Part shown: one piece after another, positions 51,785 through 62,200 of the stretch
Numbering within the stretch: position 1 is the stretch's first letter
How the letters are laid out: each line of letters starts with the position of its first letter
Assembly (NCBI RefSeq): GCF_030817415.1
Contig: NZ_JAUSZI010000002.1
Coordinates: forward strand, 10,329,501-10,393,500
Source of the DNA: Streptomyces umbrinus
GTDB lineage: Bacteria; Actinomycetota; Actinomycetes; Streptomycetales; Streptomycetaceae
DNA: 64,000 nt
Direction: 5' to 3'
Made by a program: the position numbers and the translations under genes
The notes under the pieces: generated by a model
Databases searched by the model: none
What the model was told of the DNA's origin: nothing
The model's input: the letters and a program-made list of their open reading frames with translations, nothing else

Positions 51785-52864
51785 TCAGAACGGTGTGGTT
51801 CCCTGGATCTCCAGGCGCGGCACGGTCTCGATCCGGGTCGGCGTGCGGGCGGGCCGCAGCGGCACGCCGGTGATCCGCTCCCACCGCAGGATCCGCCGGT
51901 CCCAGCCGCCCGTCAGGAGCTCGGACCCGTCCCGTGTCGTCGTCATGGACCAGATGGCGGTCGCGTGCGCGGGCAGCGCCGCACCGATACGCTGCCCGGT
52001 CCGGTCCCAGCGGTGCAGAGTGCCGTTCGAGCAGGCCGCCGTGATCTCGCCGTCCCCCGTGAGCAGCACGCACCGCACCGGCGCCCCCGCCATGAGCGGC
52101 GCCCCAGCGGGCCGGTCCGCACCGCGGTCCCACCGGCGCACCGTGCCGTCCAGGCCGCCGGAGGCGAACTCCCGTCCCTCGGGGCCGATCGCGAGCGACT
52201 GCACCGGACCGTCGTGTCCGCGCAGCGGCTCGCCGAGCGGCGTGCCGGCCGTACGGTTCCAGCGCCGTACGGTGCCGTCCTGGCCAGCCGTGACGATCAG
52301 GTCGTCGTCGGGGGTGAGGGCCACCGCTCGCACCGCGCCGAAGGGTCCGCGCAGTGGTTCGCCGAGGGGGCTCCAGGTCGTCCGCTCCCAGCGGCGGACC
52401 GTGCCGTCCCGGGAAGCGGTCACCAGTTCGTGGCCGTCGCGGGTGCGGGCCAGGCCGAGGACCGGTGCCGCATGGGCGGCGAAGCGGTCGGCGAAGGCCG
52501 TGCCGGTCGTCCGCTCCCAGCGCCCCAGCGTGCCGTCGGCGCCCCCGGTGACGACCTCCAGGTCATCGGGCGTCAGCACCATTCCCCAGATGGTCCGTTT
52601 GGCGTGCAGAGCGAACGGACCGGCCAGTTGCAGCCCGGTCAGCCTCTCCCAGCGGAACATCCTTCCGTAACAGTCCGTGCCGACGATCTCCGCGTCGTCG
52701 GAGGTCAGCGCGATCACCGACACATCCGTGCGGATGTCGAACCCGGACCCATCGATCCGGGACGCCTCGGTCCCGAACCGCGTCATCCCGAGTGCCTCGG
52801 TTCCCGCGGCCTCGGTGCGGATCCGTCCCAGCCGGGGGAGCGGGCTGCCCCGCCCCGCGTTCAC
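51785..52864 (-). CDS. Seven-bladed WD40-repeat protein
   Basis: 359 residues; GTG at 52864 overlaps the preceding stop as GTGA and has GGAG in front. Exactly seven WD repeats follow a short basic N-terminus, each ending in a variant of GTVRRWERTTGxPLGEPL (GRMFRWERLTG, GTLGRWERTTG, GTVRRWERTTW, GTVRRWNRTAG, GTVRRWDRGAD, GTLHRWDRTGQ, RRILRWERITG). That number closes one beta-propeller. No kinase or NACHT domain is attached, unlike many bacterial WD40 proteins. It probably forms a protein-interaction platform for the neighbouring large proteins. Confidence 0.88.
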   Translation of the reverse strand: MNAGRGSPLPRLGRIRTEAAGTEALGMTRFGTEASRIDGSGFDIRTDVSVIALTSDDAEIVGTDCYGRMFRWERLTGLQLAGPFALHAKRTIWGMVLTPDDLEVVTGGADGTLGRWERTTGTAFADRFAAHAAPVLGLARTRDGHELVTASRDGTVRRWERTTWSPLGEPLRGPFGAVRAVALTPDDDLIVTAGQDGTVRRWNRTAGTPLGEPLRGHDGPVQSLAIGPEGREFASGGLDGTVRRWDRGADRPAGAPLMAGAPVRCVLLTGDGEITAACSNGTLHRWDRTGQRIGAALPAHATAIWSMTTTRDGSELLTGGWDRRILRWERITGVPLRPARTPTRIETVPRLEIQGTTPF

Positions 52865-54585
52865 CGCTGCTCCTTCGGCGGTACGGCTCCGTCGAACGCG
52901 AGGGCGCTGGAGGCCTCGCCCCTCCCGGCACGCACACGGCGGCCTACCCACTGGAAGACCCGGCCGTCCTCACCGCGTGCCACCACCGGCACGCGGGTGA
53001 CGGTCACTCCCGACCGGGGGATCTCCTCGTCGCGGAAAGACACCCGCTTCACCTCCGGCTCCAGGATCCGTCCGGCCGCCTTGACCTGCGGCAGCCGCGT
53101 ACCGTTCGCCGCGAAGCGGGGAATCTGCCCGCGTCGCAGGCAGACGGCGGCCGATCCCGCCTCAAGGGGCACCGGCACGAGCGGGATCCAGTGCGCCGGC
53201 ACGGGGGTGAGCAGTCGGTAGGCGAGCGCCGCCGGATCGGTCGGTGGCACCTGCGGATCCGCGTCCGATGGCTCGTCGGCGCGTACCCGTGGCCTGCCGG
53301 TGGCGCTCTGCACGACCCGTTCGATCGCGAAGCCCAGGTTGGCCATCTCGTCGCGGGCGAACAGCACCTCCTCGACGGCCGTGCCCTCCAGCCGAGCCGA
53401 AGCGGTCGGCAACAGCGGCAGCAACGGCGGCCCGGCCTTGCCGTCCTGGGCGTTCGTCAACCGGAACACCGACCAGGCGTCGTGCTCGGCCGGTCCGACC
53501 ACCGTGGTGTCCTCGAAGGTGTCGACGACCGTGAGCCCGGAGATCCGGTGGAGCGCGCTCGTGGCCAGTTCCAGCGGGATCATCCAGTGGTCGTTGCCGT
53601 AGATGTTCGCGAACTCGACGACGAGGAGCCGGGCCAGGTCCGGCACCCCCGCCCCGACGGCGGGCAGATTGACCCGCGCGTCCTCGAACTCCCACCAGCG
53701 GTTCGCCGGCATGCCCGGATACGTGACCCGGGTGGGCAGTACGCCCTTCGCCGTGCCACCGGTCGGCGCGGGCAGCGGGGTCGAACCGGCGTCGAGGTCG
53801 AAGTGGTACGCGTCGGCGGCGCCCCCGGTGAACTCGGGGGCCGTCAGTGTCACCGCCCGCCCGCCCGGCTCGGCCGTGACGGCGAACCGGTGCTCGAGCC
53901 GCTCCCGGGCCCAACTCGACGGCACCGGTGCCCCGTACCGATCGGTGAACCACTCCAGCCACAGCTCCGCTGCCTTGTCGAACGCGGTCTGCTGCGTTCC
54001 GGAGAGCCCCGGAGGCCGCCAGCCGTCGTCCAAGTGCCCGGCGAGCGCGACCCCGTCGGGCACCCTGCCCGCGAGCACCGCGCGCAACGCCCGCCCGCCG
54101 GGGTCGCGCCGGAGCGGATCCTCCTCCGGTTGCGCGGGCGGCCGGGGCAGCGGCGCCTTCGCCAGCACCGCGGCGTCGATCTGCTCCAGGACGGTGTCCG
54201 ACAGGCTCTGGGTGCGCAGCGTGTCGAGGAAGCGCCGCCCGGCCCGGGCGGAGGCCCGCAGGGGCAGCGCCTTCGCGGTCTCGCCGGGCGCGCCCCCCGC
54301 CTCCGCGAGGAACTCCAGCGGAACCCCCTTCGGCAGGGGGATCTCCGCCCCTCCACCCGCCGGGCGGAACGCGCCGAGCGGAGTGCTCTCGGTGGCGATC
54401 TCGCACCACACCGGCGAGCCGCCGTCCTCGCCCGCGAACTCCGCCAGCTGCCACTGCCGGGCGAGCATGAACAACGGGTCGGCCACTCGGGCGGCCAGCG
54501 ACTCGTCGAGCTGTCCGCCGGTGCCGCTCGGCCGTACCACCGGCTCCAGGCGGTGGTACTGGTTGAAGGAAATGACGTCGAACAT
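52861..54585 (-). CDS. Conserved large-operon protein of unknown function (574 aa)
   Basis: ATG 54585 (MFDVISFNQYHRLEPVVRPSG) with AAGGAG upstream, 2 bp after the 1544-residue gene. Visible segments: LAARVADPLFMLARQWQLAEFAGEDGGSPVWCEI near the N-terminus, RWWEFEDARVNLPAVGAGVPDLARLLVVEFANIYGNDHWMIPLEL, and HWIPLVPVPLEAGSAAVCLRRGQIPRF. The proteins I recall with a DPLxxLxRQWQxxEFxGEDxGSPV start are all labelled hypothetical. No signal peptide, membrane span or catalytic motif is evident. A part in a shared complex is inferred from coupling to its neighbours. Confidence 0.75.
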   Translation of the reverse strand: MFDVISFNQYHRLEPVVRPSGTGGQLDESLAARVADPLFMLARQWQLAEFAGEDGGSPVWCEIATESTPLGAFRPAGGGAEIPLPKGVPLEFLAEAGGAPGETAKALPLRASARAGRRFLDTLRTQSLSDTVLEQIDAAVLAKAPLPRPPAQPEEDPLRRDPGGRALRAVLAGRVPDGVALAGHLDDGWRPPGLSGTQQTAFDKAAELWLEWFTDRYGAPVPSSWARERLEHRFAVTAEPGGRAVTLTAPEFTGGAADAYHFDLDAGSTPLPAPTGGTAKGVLPTRVTYPGMPANRWWEFEDARVNLPAVGAGVPDLARLLVVEFANIYGNDHWMIPLELATSALHRISGLTVVDTFEDTTVVGPAEHDAWSVFRLTNAQDGKAGPPLLPLLPTASARLEGTAVEEVLFARDEMANLGFAIERVVQSATGRPRVRADEPSDADPQVPPTDPAALAYRLLTPVPAHWIPLVPVPLEAGSAAVCLRRGQIPRFAANGTRLPQVKAAGRILEPEVKRVSFRDEEIPRSGVTVTRVPVVARGEDGRVFQWVGRRVRAGRGEASSALAFDGAVPPKEQR

Positions 54586-54587
54586 CG

Positions 54588-57500
54588 TCAGGACTCCTTC
54601 TTGATCAGTTGCTCCATCACGTCGGCCAGGTCCGGCCGTTTCATGATGTTGAGCAGGTGCACCGAGGGCTGCGTCCCCATCGCCCCCTCGGGCAGATACG
54701 CGGCCGGCAGGTAACGCCCCAGCCAGCCCAGCGCGTCCAGGTCCACGAGCCGTAGTTTCGCCAGGGCGAACGCCTCGTCGACGGTGGCGGCCAGCACGTC
54801 CGGAGTCCACGGCACCCCGACCACCGGCGGCACCGCGACCAGCACCGCCTGCGGAGCCCGCGCCCCGGGCGCGTCGTAGTGGAACGTGGCGCCCGCCGTG
54901 TGCCGCTGAGCGGGGATCAGTTCTGCCCACGCATCGACGACGAGCACGGCGGCCTTGCCCGTTCCGAGCGGCTGTGCGGGGCCGTGCACCAACAGACCGG
55001 TGGCCGGCTTGTCCTCGTCGGTGGGTTTGCGCAGGGCGCCCACCCACCGGTCGCCCGGCGCGAAGGGCACCTGCCCGATCCGCAGGGCGTAGCCGGTACC
55101 CGTCGCCGCGGCACCGGTGTGCAGCAGCAGATCCGCCAAGGCGCCGGTGCCCGGCCGCACCGTGCCCATCAGCTCCGCCCAGTCACCCGGCACCAGCCGG
55201 GCGTCGCCGCCGCGGTCGAGCCCGGAGCCGAACGAGGCGTCCAGCGCATCGGTGGCGGGCGCGGCTGACCGGCCCACGGCCCGGAACCCGGGTCCGAACA
55301 CCGCCTCCAGGACCTCGGCCGCGGCCCCCGGTCCGCCCTCCGCCGTCTCCTGCTCGGCGAGCCGGATCCGCTCCTTCGCCTCGCGCAGGGCGGCGGCCAG
55401 CTGGTCGGCCTGCTCGTCGACCGGTCCGGTCGGCGGCCCGGTCACCCCGTAGGCGGCGAGTTGCTCCAGGTTCGCCGCGGCCACCGCGGCCCGCAGGCCG
55501 GCGAGGGCCCGCTGCGCGCGGCCTGTGAACTCCGGGTCCGTGGCCGCTGGAGGTGCGTTGTCCGCGGGCGCCAGGTCGGCCGTGGTGCCGGGCCGGGCGG
55601 CCGCGAGCACCGCGGCGGCCGCCGCGCCGAGCGCCTCCAGCTGGTCGATGTCCACGGCGGTACGGGCCCAGCCCGAGCCCCGGCCTGCGAGCAGGACGGG
55701 GACGGCGTCGTCGGGCACGGTCGACGGCTGTTCCGGCAGCAGCGCGCGCTCCAGCACGGTCCGCAGCCTGCCCGCGGCGGCGAGCGCCACCAGGTCCAGG
55801 GCGCAGTGCCGCGTGAGCGGCCACGTGTGCTCGGTGACCGTGGCCGTGCCCGTGCCGACCTCCTGGCCCGGCCGCAGCCACTCGGCGCGCAGCCTGATCC
55901 GCTGGGTGGCCCCCAGCTGGTGGCCGGCCCAGGTGTCGAGCAGCGGTTCGGCGTCGGCCCTCGGCCGTGCGGTCTGCTGGGCGCCGTCCCAGCCCGCCGC
56001 ACGGGGCGAGCCCTCCGGGACGACGACGAGGACCCGGTGGTTCACCGGGATGCCGCGCCGCGGCGTGTCGAGCACCTGGGGCCGTGGTGGCGGCTGCCCG
56101 CCCGCGGCGAGGGAGTCCAGTGTGGCACCGGCGCGGTCCGGATTGCCCTGGGTCAGCTGGTGGACGCTCTCGGCGAGGAGCAGGTCCCCGACGGCGTCGA
56201 GGTCGTCGCGGAGTGCGGTCAGGTGGCGCCGGACGGCCCCTTCCTCGTCGGGGGTCATCGGTGAGCCGCCCGAGTTCGCTCGCAGGTGCGTGACGACCTC
56301 GTTCACGGGCACCCCGGCGAGCCGTGCGCCGTCCGTGACGTCGTGGGCACCGATGAACTCCTGCGCTCCCGCGGCGGGGTGCTGGACGCCCTGCACCGAC
56401 CATTTGGCCCGCAGGGGAGCGATGAACCGGTCCAACTCCAGGGGTGCGTCGGCCAGTTCCCGTTCGTCGTGCAGCCGCCGTTCGAGCCGGTAGCCGAGCA
56501 GAGCCCCCAGGGGCTGGCCCTGGGCGACGCCGTCGAGGACGGTCATGGCCACCCGCATCCGCCGCGAGGACAGGTCGACCGCGAAGGCACCGGCGTCGGC
56601 AGGGTGCGACAGGTTGCCGCTGTGCAGCACGGCCGCGGTGGCGGCCTGCGGCAGCGAGGGAGCGAGCACCCATCCCCGGCTGCGCGGCACGCCGGCGGGC
56701 GTCAGGTTCTCCACCCAGCCGTACGCGCCCAGCTGCACCCCGGTCGGGCGGCGGCCCGGCCGGCGCAGTGCGTGGAGGCGGGCGGTGGCGAGGGATCCGA
56801 TCCAGGCGTCGAGCCGGTGGGAGACGAGATCGAGGCATTCGCCGAGCAGCCGCTCCATGGCGGCGAAGGGATCCTCCTTGCGGCCCTGCCAGGTCTTCAC
56901 CCGGCCGGCCAGGTACTGCAACGCGGCGTCGATCTCCGCCAGGCGCACGCTCCAGGGCCGCTCCGTGCCCAGCAGGCCGAGAACACCGTTGCGCCGGGTC
57001 GCCGCCTCGAAGACCTGTCCGGCCATGGAGGCACGAGCGTCGAGGATGGTCCGGTACACGGTCGAGCCGCGATCGGTCCCGCCGTCCGCGACGGCCGTCG
57101 GCGCGGACAGCGCCATGATCTTGCCCAGGGTGAAGGGACGGGCGAGCAGCTTGGCGCTGGTGAGGGTGTTCAGCTCGTGCGTGGGGTTGAGCAGGGCGTC
57201 GGCGAACCGCAGCCGGGGCCACGGCGCGTCCGGGTCACGGACTCCGGACGCGGCCCGCCCGTACTCCAGGTTCGCGGTGTGCCGCAGCAGCGCCTCCAGG
57301 AGGGTGCGCGCCTCCTCCTTGCGGACCGTGAGCCTGATCAGTTCGAAGCGCTCGACGACGGCGTTGAGGAACCCGATCAGGTCGTCCGCCGGGTCGGTGC
57401 CTTCGGGCAGCTTCGCGGGACGGACGTACGGCAGCCACAGCCGGGTGGCCGCCCCGTTGATCTGGTGACTGATCTTCGGCCGGTAGCTGATGCCGAGCGC

Positions 57501-59222
57501 CGCGTTGAGTGCCTGGGAGTGCCGGTCCTCCGGGGTGTCGCCGACGCAGTACCCGGTGCCACCAAAGCTGATGCCGCTCATGCTGAGCGAGGCGTCCTTG
57601 AAACAGGCCAGGAGCCCGCCCTGGACGGAACGCACCGACACCGTCCGCGACACCGGCGCCATCCCGAGGGCGCGCAGCACGTCACGTTCGGGCTTGGGCA
57701 GCGTGAGAGTCTCCCCGGGCTGGTCGGGGCCGCCGACCCGGGGCAGGGTGTCGACGCCGACCTCCCAGAACGGGCGCAGCACGCCGAGGACGCGGTGCAG
57801 CCCCTTCAGACCCGACGGCTCGTGCCCGTCGGGCTGCCAGCGCGCGGTGGCGGTGACCGGCAGCACCCCGTACGGCTGCCTGCCGACCCGCAGAACAGGG
57901 AGCGGCCCCCGGGCCCGTACGTTCTCGTAGTAGTGGCGGCGCAGCCAGGACCGTTCGACGGTGAGCTCCGTACCTCCCCGGTCCTTCTCCAGGAGTTCGT
58001 CGAGGTAGAAGTCCCCGGTGGCGCTCCACAGGGCCATCTGCAGGGCGCGCGCGTCGGCCTGCTCCGGCTCGTCGGCCCCGGGCAGGGCCGTGAGCGCGGA
58101 CACCGGAATGCCGAACGCGGCCGCGAGGCGGGAGCAGTTCGCCCACTCGTCGGGCGCTGCGGCGGGGCCGAAGGCACCGAGCAGCCGGTCCACGTCCGGG
58201 GGCGGCGGTGCGGAACCGGCCTCGTCCCGGGTGTTGTTGGTCGCCGTGCCCTGCCGCACGAATGCCGCCTCGCCGTCCCCGTCCCGGCCGGCCAGCAGTC
58301 GGGTGAGCCGTCCCGCCGAGGCCTCGGGGTCGAGGGAGCCGGACACCCCGAACGCGACCACCCGGGTGAGCAGTGGTTCCCTGGCCGGCTCGTAACCGTC
58401 CCGGTCCAGCAGCACGGTGACGGCGAGCCCCTTCTCCTCCGCCTCGGAGAACTTCGTCAGCCAGCGCAGCTCCGGGTCGAGGTGCGGTTCGCCCTCCTCG
58501 GGCGTCGCGTCCGGGTCGGGCCCGACCTGCACGACGTCCGGGACCGGCTTGCCCTCCTTCTCACCGACCAGCACATCGCCTTGATACGCCCGTACGACAA
58601 AGAGGTCCGGCAGGGTCGAGGCGGTCGCCGCCCGGTTCCAGCCTCGCCCGCGGACCGGGACCTCGGGCCAGGACGGCTCCAGATCCGGCGCGGAGTCGGA
58701 CAGCGGCGACGGTGGCCGGGTGTCCGAGACGGGGGTGAGCAGCCGTACGAGCCAGCGGGCCCGCTGCGCACCGAGTGCGCCCGACAGCTGTCCCCAGGCG
58801 GCGAGGAGCAGCCGGGCCCGGTCCCCGTCCGCGTTGTCGCTGCGGCCGGCCCGCCACACCGTCCGCCAGTAGCGGCGGCCCTGCTGCACCTCACCGGCGG
58901 TGGGATGCGGTTCGTGCGACTCGACGTGAATGTCGTCGGGGAAGATCCGCACGAGCAGCTTGTCCTGGCCCTCGTCCCTCCGTACCCGGGTCTCCAGCCG
59001 CACGGGCAGGAGCAGCAGGGGCACTTCGGGGTCCAGGCCGGCGAGCAGCGGGGCGAACCCCGTCCCGGCGAAGGCGCGTACGCCCTCGTCCAGGGCGCCC
59101 CGGGCGGTGCCGAGGCGGGTGAAGGCGTGCTGCCGGTCGGTGGCGGTGGCCCGGGCGCCGAGGAGCGCACGGTGCTCCTCGGCCTCGGCCACGGCCCGGC
59201 GCAGTGCGCCGAGATCGGTCAT
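54588..59222 (-). CDS. Very large conserved protein of unknown function (1544 aa)
   Basis: ATG 59222 (MTDLGALRRAVAEAEEHRALLG) with GAGGAG upstream. A helical start is followed by a recognisable but unnamed block: VPLLLLPVRLETRV, LLVRIFPDDIHVESHEPHPTAGEVQQGRRYW, LLLAAWGQLSGALGAQRARWLVRLLTPV. Later pieces include HYYENVRARGPLPVLRVGRQPYGVLPVTA, LPYVRPAKLPEGTDPADDLIGFLNAVVERFELIRL and the C-terminal YLPEGAMGTQPSVHLLNIMKRPDLADVMEQLI. No signal peptide, no membrane segment and no enzyme motif that I know. It sits between the 1177 and 574 aa proteins with gaps of 12 and 2 bp. Confidence 0.8.
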   Translation of the reverse strand: MTDLGALRRAVAEAEEHRALLGARATATDRQHAFTRLGTARGALDEGVRAFAGTGFAPLLAGLDPEVPLLLLPVRLETRVRRDEGQDKLLVRIFPDDIHVESHEPHPTAGEVQQGRRYWRTVWRAGRSDNADGDRARLLLAAWGQLSGALGAQRARWLVRLLTPVSDTRPPSPLSDSAPDLEPSWPEVPVRGRGWNRAATASTLPDLFVVRAYQGDVLVGEKEGKPVPDVVQVGPDPDATPEEGEPHLDPELRWLTKFSEAEEKGLAVTVLLDRDGYEPAREPLLTRVVAFGVSGSLDPEASAGRLTRLLAGRDGDGEAAFVRQGTATNNTRDEAGSAPPPPDVDRLLGAFGPAAAPDEWANCSRLAAAFGIPVSALTALPGADEPEQADARALQMALWSATGDFYLDELLEKDRGGTELTVERSWLRRHYYENVRARGPLPVLRVGRQPYGVLPVTATARWQPDGHEPSGLKGLHRVLGVLRPFWEVGVDTLPRVGGPDQPGETLTLPKPERDVLRALGMAPVSRTVSVRSVQGGLLACFKDASLSMSGISFGGTGYCVGDTPEDRHSQALNAALGISYRPKISHQINGAATRLWLPYVRPAKLPEGTDPADDLIGFLNAVVERFELIRLTVRKEEARTLLEALLRHTANLEYGRAASGVRDPDAPWPRLRFADALLNPTHELNTLTSAKLLARPFTLGKIMALSAPTAVADGGTDRGSTVYRTILDARASMAGQVFEAATRRNGVLGLLGTERPWSVRLAEIDAALQYLAGRVKTWQGRKEDPFAAMERLLGECLDLVSHRLDAWIGSLATARLHALRRPGRRPTGVQLGAYGWVENLTPAGVPRSRGWVLAPSLPQAATAAVLHSGNLSHPADAGAFAVDLSSRRMRVAMTVLDGVAQGQPLGALLGYRLERRLHDERELADAPLELDRFIAPLRAKWSVQGVQHPAAGAQEFIGAHDVTDGARLAGVPVNEVVTHLRANSGGSPMTPDEEGAVRRHLTALRDDLDAVGDLLLAESVHQLTQGNPDRAGATLDSLAAGGQPPPRPQVLDTPRRGIPVNHRVLVVVPEGSPRAAGWDGAQQTARPRADAEPLLDTWAGHQLGATQRIRLRAEWLRPGQEVGTGTATVTEHTWPLTRHCALDLVALAAAGRLRTVLERALLPEQPSTVPDDAVPVLLAGRGSGWARTAVDIDQLEALGAAAAAVLAAARPGTTADLAPADNAPPAATDPEFTGRAQRALAGLRAAVAAANLEQLAAYGVTGPPTGPVDEQADQLAAALREAKERIRLAEQETAEGGPGAAAEVLEAVFGPGFRAVGRSAAPATDALDASFGSGLDRGGDARLVPGDWAELMGTVRPGTGALADLLLHTGAAATGTGYALRIGQVPFAPGDRWVGALRKPTDEDKPATGLLVHGPAQPLGTGKAAVLVVDAWAELIPAQRHTAGATFHYDAPGARAPQAVLVAVPPVVGVPWTPDVLAATVDEAFALAKLRLVDLDALGWLGRYLPAAYLPEGAMGTQPSVHLLNIMKRPDLADVMEQLIKKES

Positions 59223-59234
59223 GTGTCGTTCTCC

Positions 59235-62200
59235 TCAAGGGGACAGGAGTCGTGCGGCCGGCAGCACGACCCTGACGGGCTGCTGGAAACACTGGCGGGC
59301 GGTCCCGGCGGCGCTCGCGCCCCACACGAGACCGTCGTGGGCGACGTTGGGCCGCTGGTTCCCCGGGGCGTGGGTCGCGGCCAGATAGGCCTCCTTGGAG
59401 TCGAAGAGGTGACTCCAGTCGAGGTTGTTCCAGTCGTCCGCCGTGCTGGGGGTGTTGGGCGGTGGGCTGTAGGGGCGGCCCCAGATACCGGGCGTCGGAG
59501 GGTCGGTGAGCGCGTTGTCGGGCGGGTCGTCGAGCCCGAACCGCGGCTCGGTCGGCTGTTCCGCGATCACGAAGCACCAGGGCGAGGCGAGGAGTTCGGT
59601 CTTGGTGAGGTCGAAACCGATCATGGCCGTGTCGGGATCCAGGCCGCCCCGGAAGATCGGATGGCGGGCGTCGGCATCCTTCGGCTCGGTGCCGAGCAGC
59701 GGAGCCGCGTAGACGATCGCGCCGGGGTAGCGGCGCAGCAGGGCGCTGCGCAGCACCAGCACGACCCGGTCGGGCGGCGCGGTCACATGCGTCCCGAGCG
59801 TCAGGTCGCGCTTCCATGTGTGCAGGGGCGGCAGATCCGTCGCCTGCCCCCAGAACGAGGCGAAGTACGTGCCGCGTTGGTCGGTGGGGTACTCGCGCCA
59901 GCGCAGCTCGCGCGCGAACTCGTGGTTGGCCCCGACCATGTACGCGGCGACGAAGGGGGCGTTGGTGAGGGCGAGCACCGCCGTGTCGGCCGGAACGTGC
60001 TCGAGACCGGCGAACATCCACTCGTTGGACTGCGCGGACAGCGGGGGCCACATGGGGTCGGCGAAGACCGGCGCCCACTGCACCGGAACCTCCGGATCGG
60101 TGCCCGCGGGCCGCTCGACGAGGGTGTCGACCACGGCGGGCACGGTGACCGCCGGGTCCGTCAGATCCACGATCTTCTGCTGCGCCTGCTGAGCCGGGAA
60201 CGGGTCCCGCGGCGGGACCGGCGGTGCGTGCGACGGGCCGAGCACCCTGTCGTGCGCCTGGACCACCATGTCCCTGACGTCCTCGGGGCGGGTGTCGAGC
60301 ACGGCCGGGGCGGGCAGCAGATCGCCCTGCTTCGCCAGCGGGCCCGGGTGGGTGAACGCGCCGAGACCGAGGCTACCCGTCTCGTACCACTCGTCGACGA
60401 GGCCCTTGAGGCCGTCGGCCGTCCAGGGTTCCTGCTCGGGGCCGGGGCCCTCGCCGGTGACCCGCAGCACGCCGGAGCAGTCCGCCCACCACAGCTCGGT
60501 CGTCGGATCGGCGTCGCACCAGTCCCAGCTGCCCGGGCAGCCGCCCCGGAACGTGCCGTGGCGGTCGGCGGACTGCCAGGTTCCGGTGAAGACGCCGTCG
60601 GAGCTGATGTTCTCCGGGCTCCAGGTGCCGGTGCACACCCCCCGCCAGGTGCCGTGCTCCGTGCCGGACTCCCAGGTGCCGGTGTACAAGGCGATCCAGG
60701 TGGGGTCACCGCCGTCCTGCCCGGAGGCGTTGCTCCAGTTGCCCGCGTAGTCGCCCTTCCAGACGCCCGATCGCCCGGCGCCCATGTCCCAGCTGCCGGT
60801 GCACTTTCCATGCCACTCTCCCGCGGGGTCGCCCGCTTCCTCCCCGGTCCACAGCCCGTCGAACGCGCCGGTGAACCGTCCCGGGGCCGGGACGGTGGTG
60901 GACTCCCCGGTGAACAGACCCAGTCCGGCCGGACCGCTCCGGCCACTGGGGAAGACCAGGTCGCCGTGCGGGGTGACCTTCGTCCGCGCCAGGAAGTCCG
61001 CGGGAGCCTCGATCTCGGGCAGCGCCGACAGCCGGAACGCGCGGTTGAGCGCGCCGGCGGCCAGCGGGCGTGTGGCGCCGAGCTGCTCGGTGGTGACCGC
61101 GCGCTGCACGGAACGCTGGGTCGCCTCGCTCGCCACCCGCCGCCAGGCGTCCGGCGCCCCGTCCTCGGGCGCGAAGACCTCGCGTACCGCGGAGAGACGC
61201 TCCGGGGCCACGACCCGCTCCGGTGCGACGGCGAACGCCACCGCGCCGTCCGGATCCCGCCGGGGCACGGAGAGGCCGGTGGGGGAACCGGCGACGGAGG
61301 CGAGCACCGTGGCGAACGGCGGCTGCTGCGCGTCCGTCGACCGCCCGGCGATGAGCCCCACCCGCCGGCTGAGCACGCCCATCGGGCGCATCGCGCGGTG
61401 GAACTCCATGGTGGCCATGGCGTTCGGCAGCAGACTCGTCCGGATCGACGACCACAGCGTGGTGTCCGCGGTCAGCGCGAGACGGCTCTGCAGGGGTGTG
61501 GCCAGGCGCAGGACCTCGTCGGTGGAGAGCGGCCGTACGTGCCGCAGGTGCAGCCGCCCGGCGACCAGCCGGGCGAACCGGGCCAGTTCGAGCAGCCGGT
61601 TGGCGGCCCGTACGTCGGCGAGCTGCCGCCACGCCGAGGCCATGAGCCGCTCCTGGTCGGCCTGCACGGCCCGCGCGCCGAGCCCGGCGGCCACCCGCCA
61701 ACGGGGGTCGAGGTTCAAGGTGTCGAGCCAGCCCGACGACGCCGGGGCGGCCCCCTTCGACAGCGCGTGGAAACCGCCGTACAGCGGGGGCAGGACATCG
61801 GGATCCTCGTCGCCCGTGCCGTCCGCCACCGGCACCAGCGCCTTCGCGAGCCGCTGCTGCCACTCGGCGCTCGGCTCGCCGACCGGCCACGGGTCGCGTG
61901 CCGGGGCGTTCGGGTCGCGCAGGGCGCTCTCCACCTCCTGGACGACGGGCCCGGGACCGGTCGCGAAGAGCCCGGGGCGGCTCACGTCGAGCGGCCGCCG
62001 GCCGGCCTTCGGCGGCAGCGGGCGGGCCCGCAGCCGGTCGGCCAGCGTCTCGAAGTCGCCGCCCTCGCCGGTGGAGAACGTCCAGGAGAAGTAGACCGGC
62101 AGCTCGCAGCGGGCCCCCGGAGTCCAGGCGGGCGCGAGATTCCCGCCGGCGACGTCCTTGCCGAGCCCGGCCAGCCGCCCCACCTCGAAGGAGGGGACCA

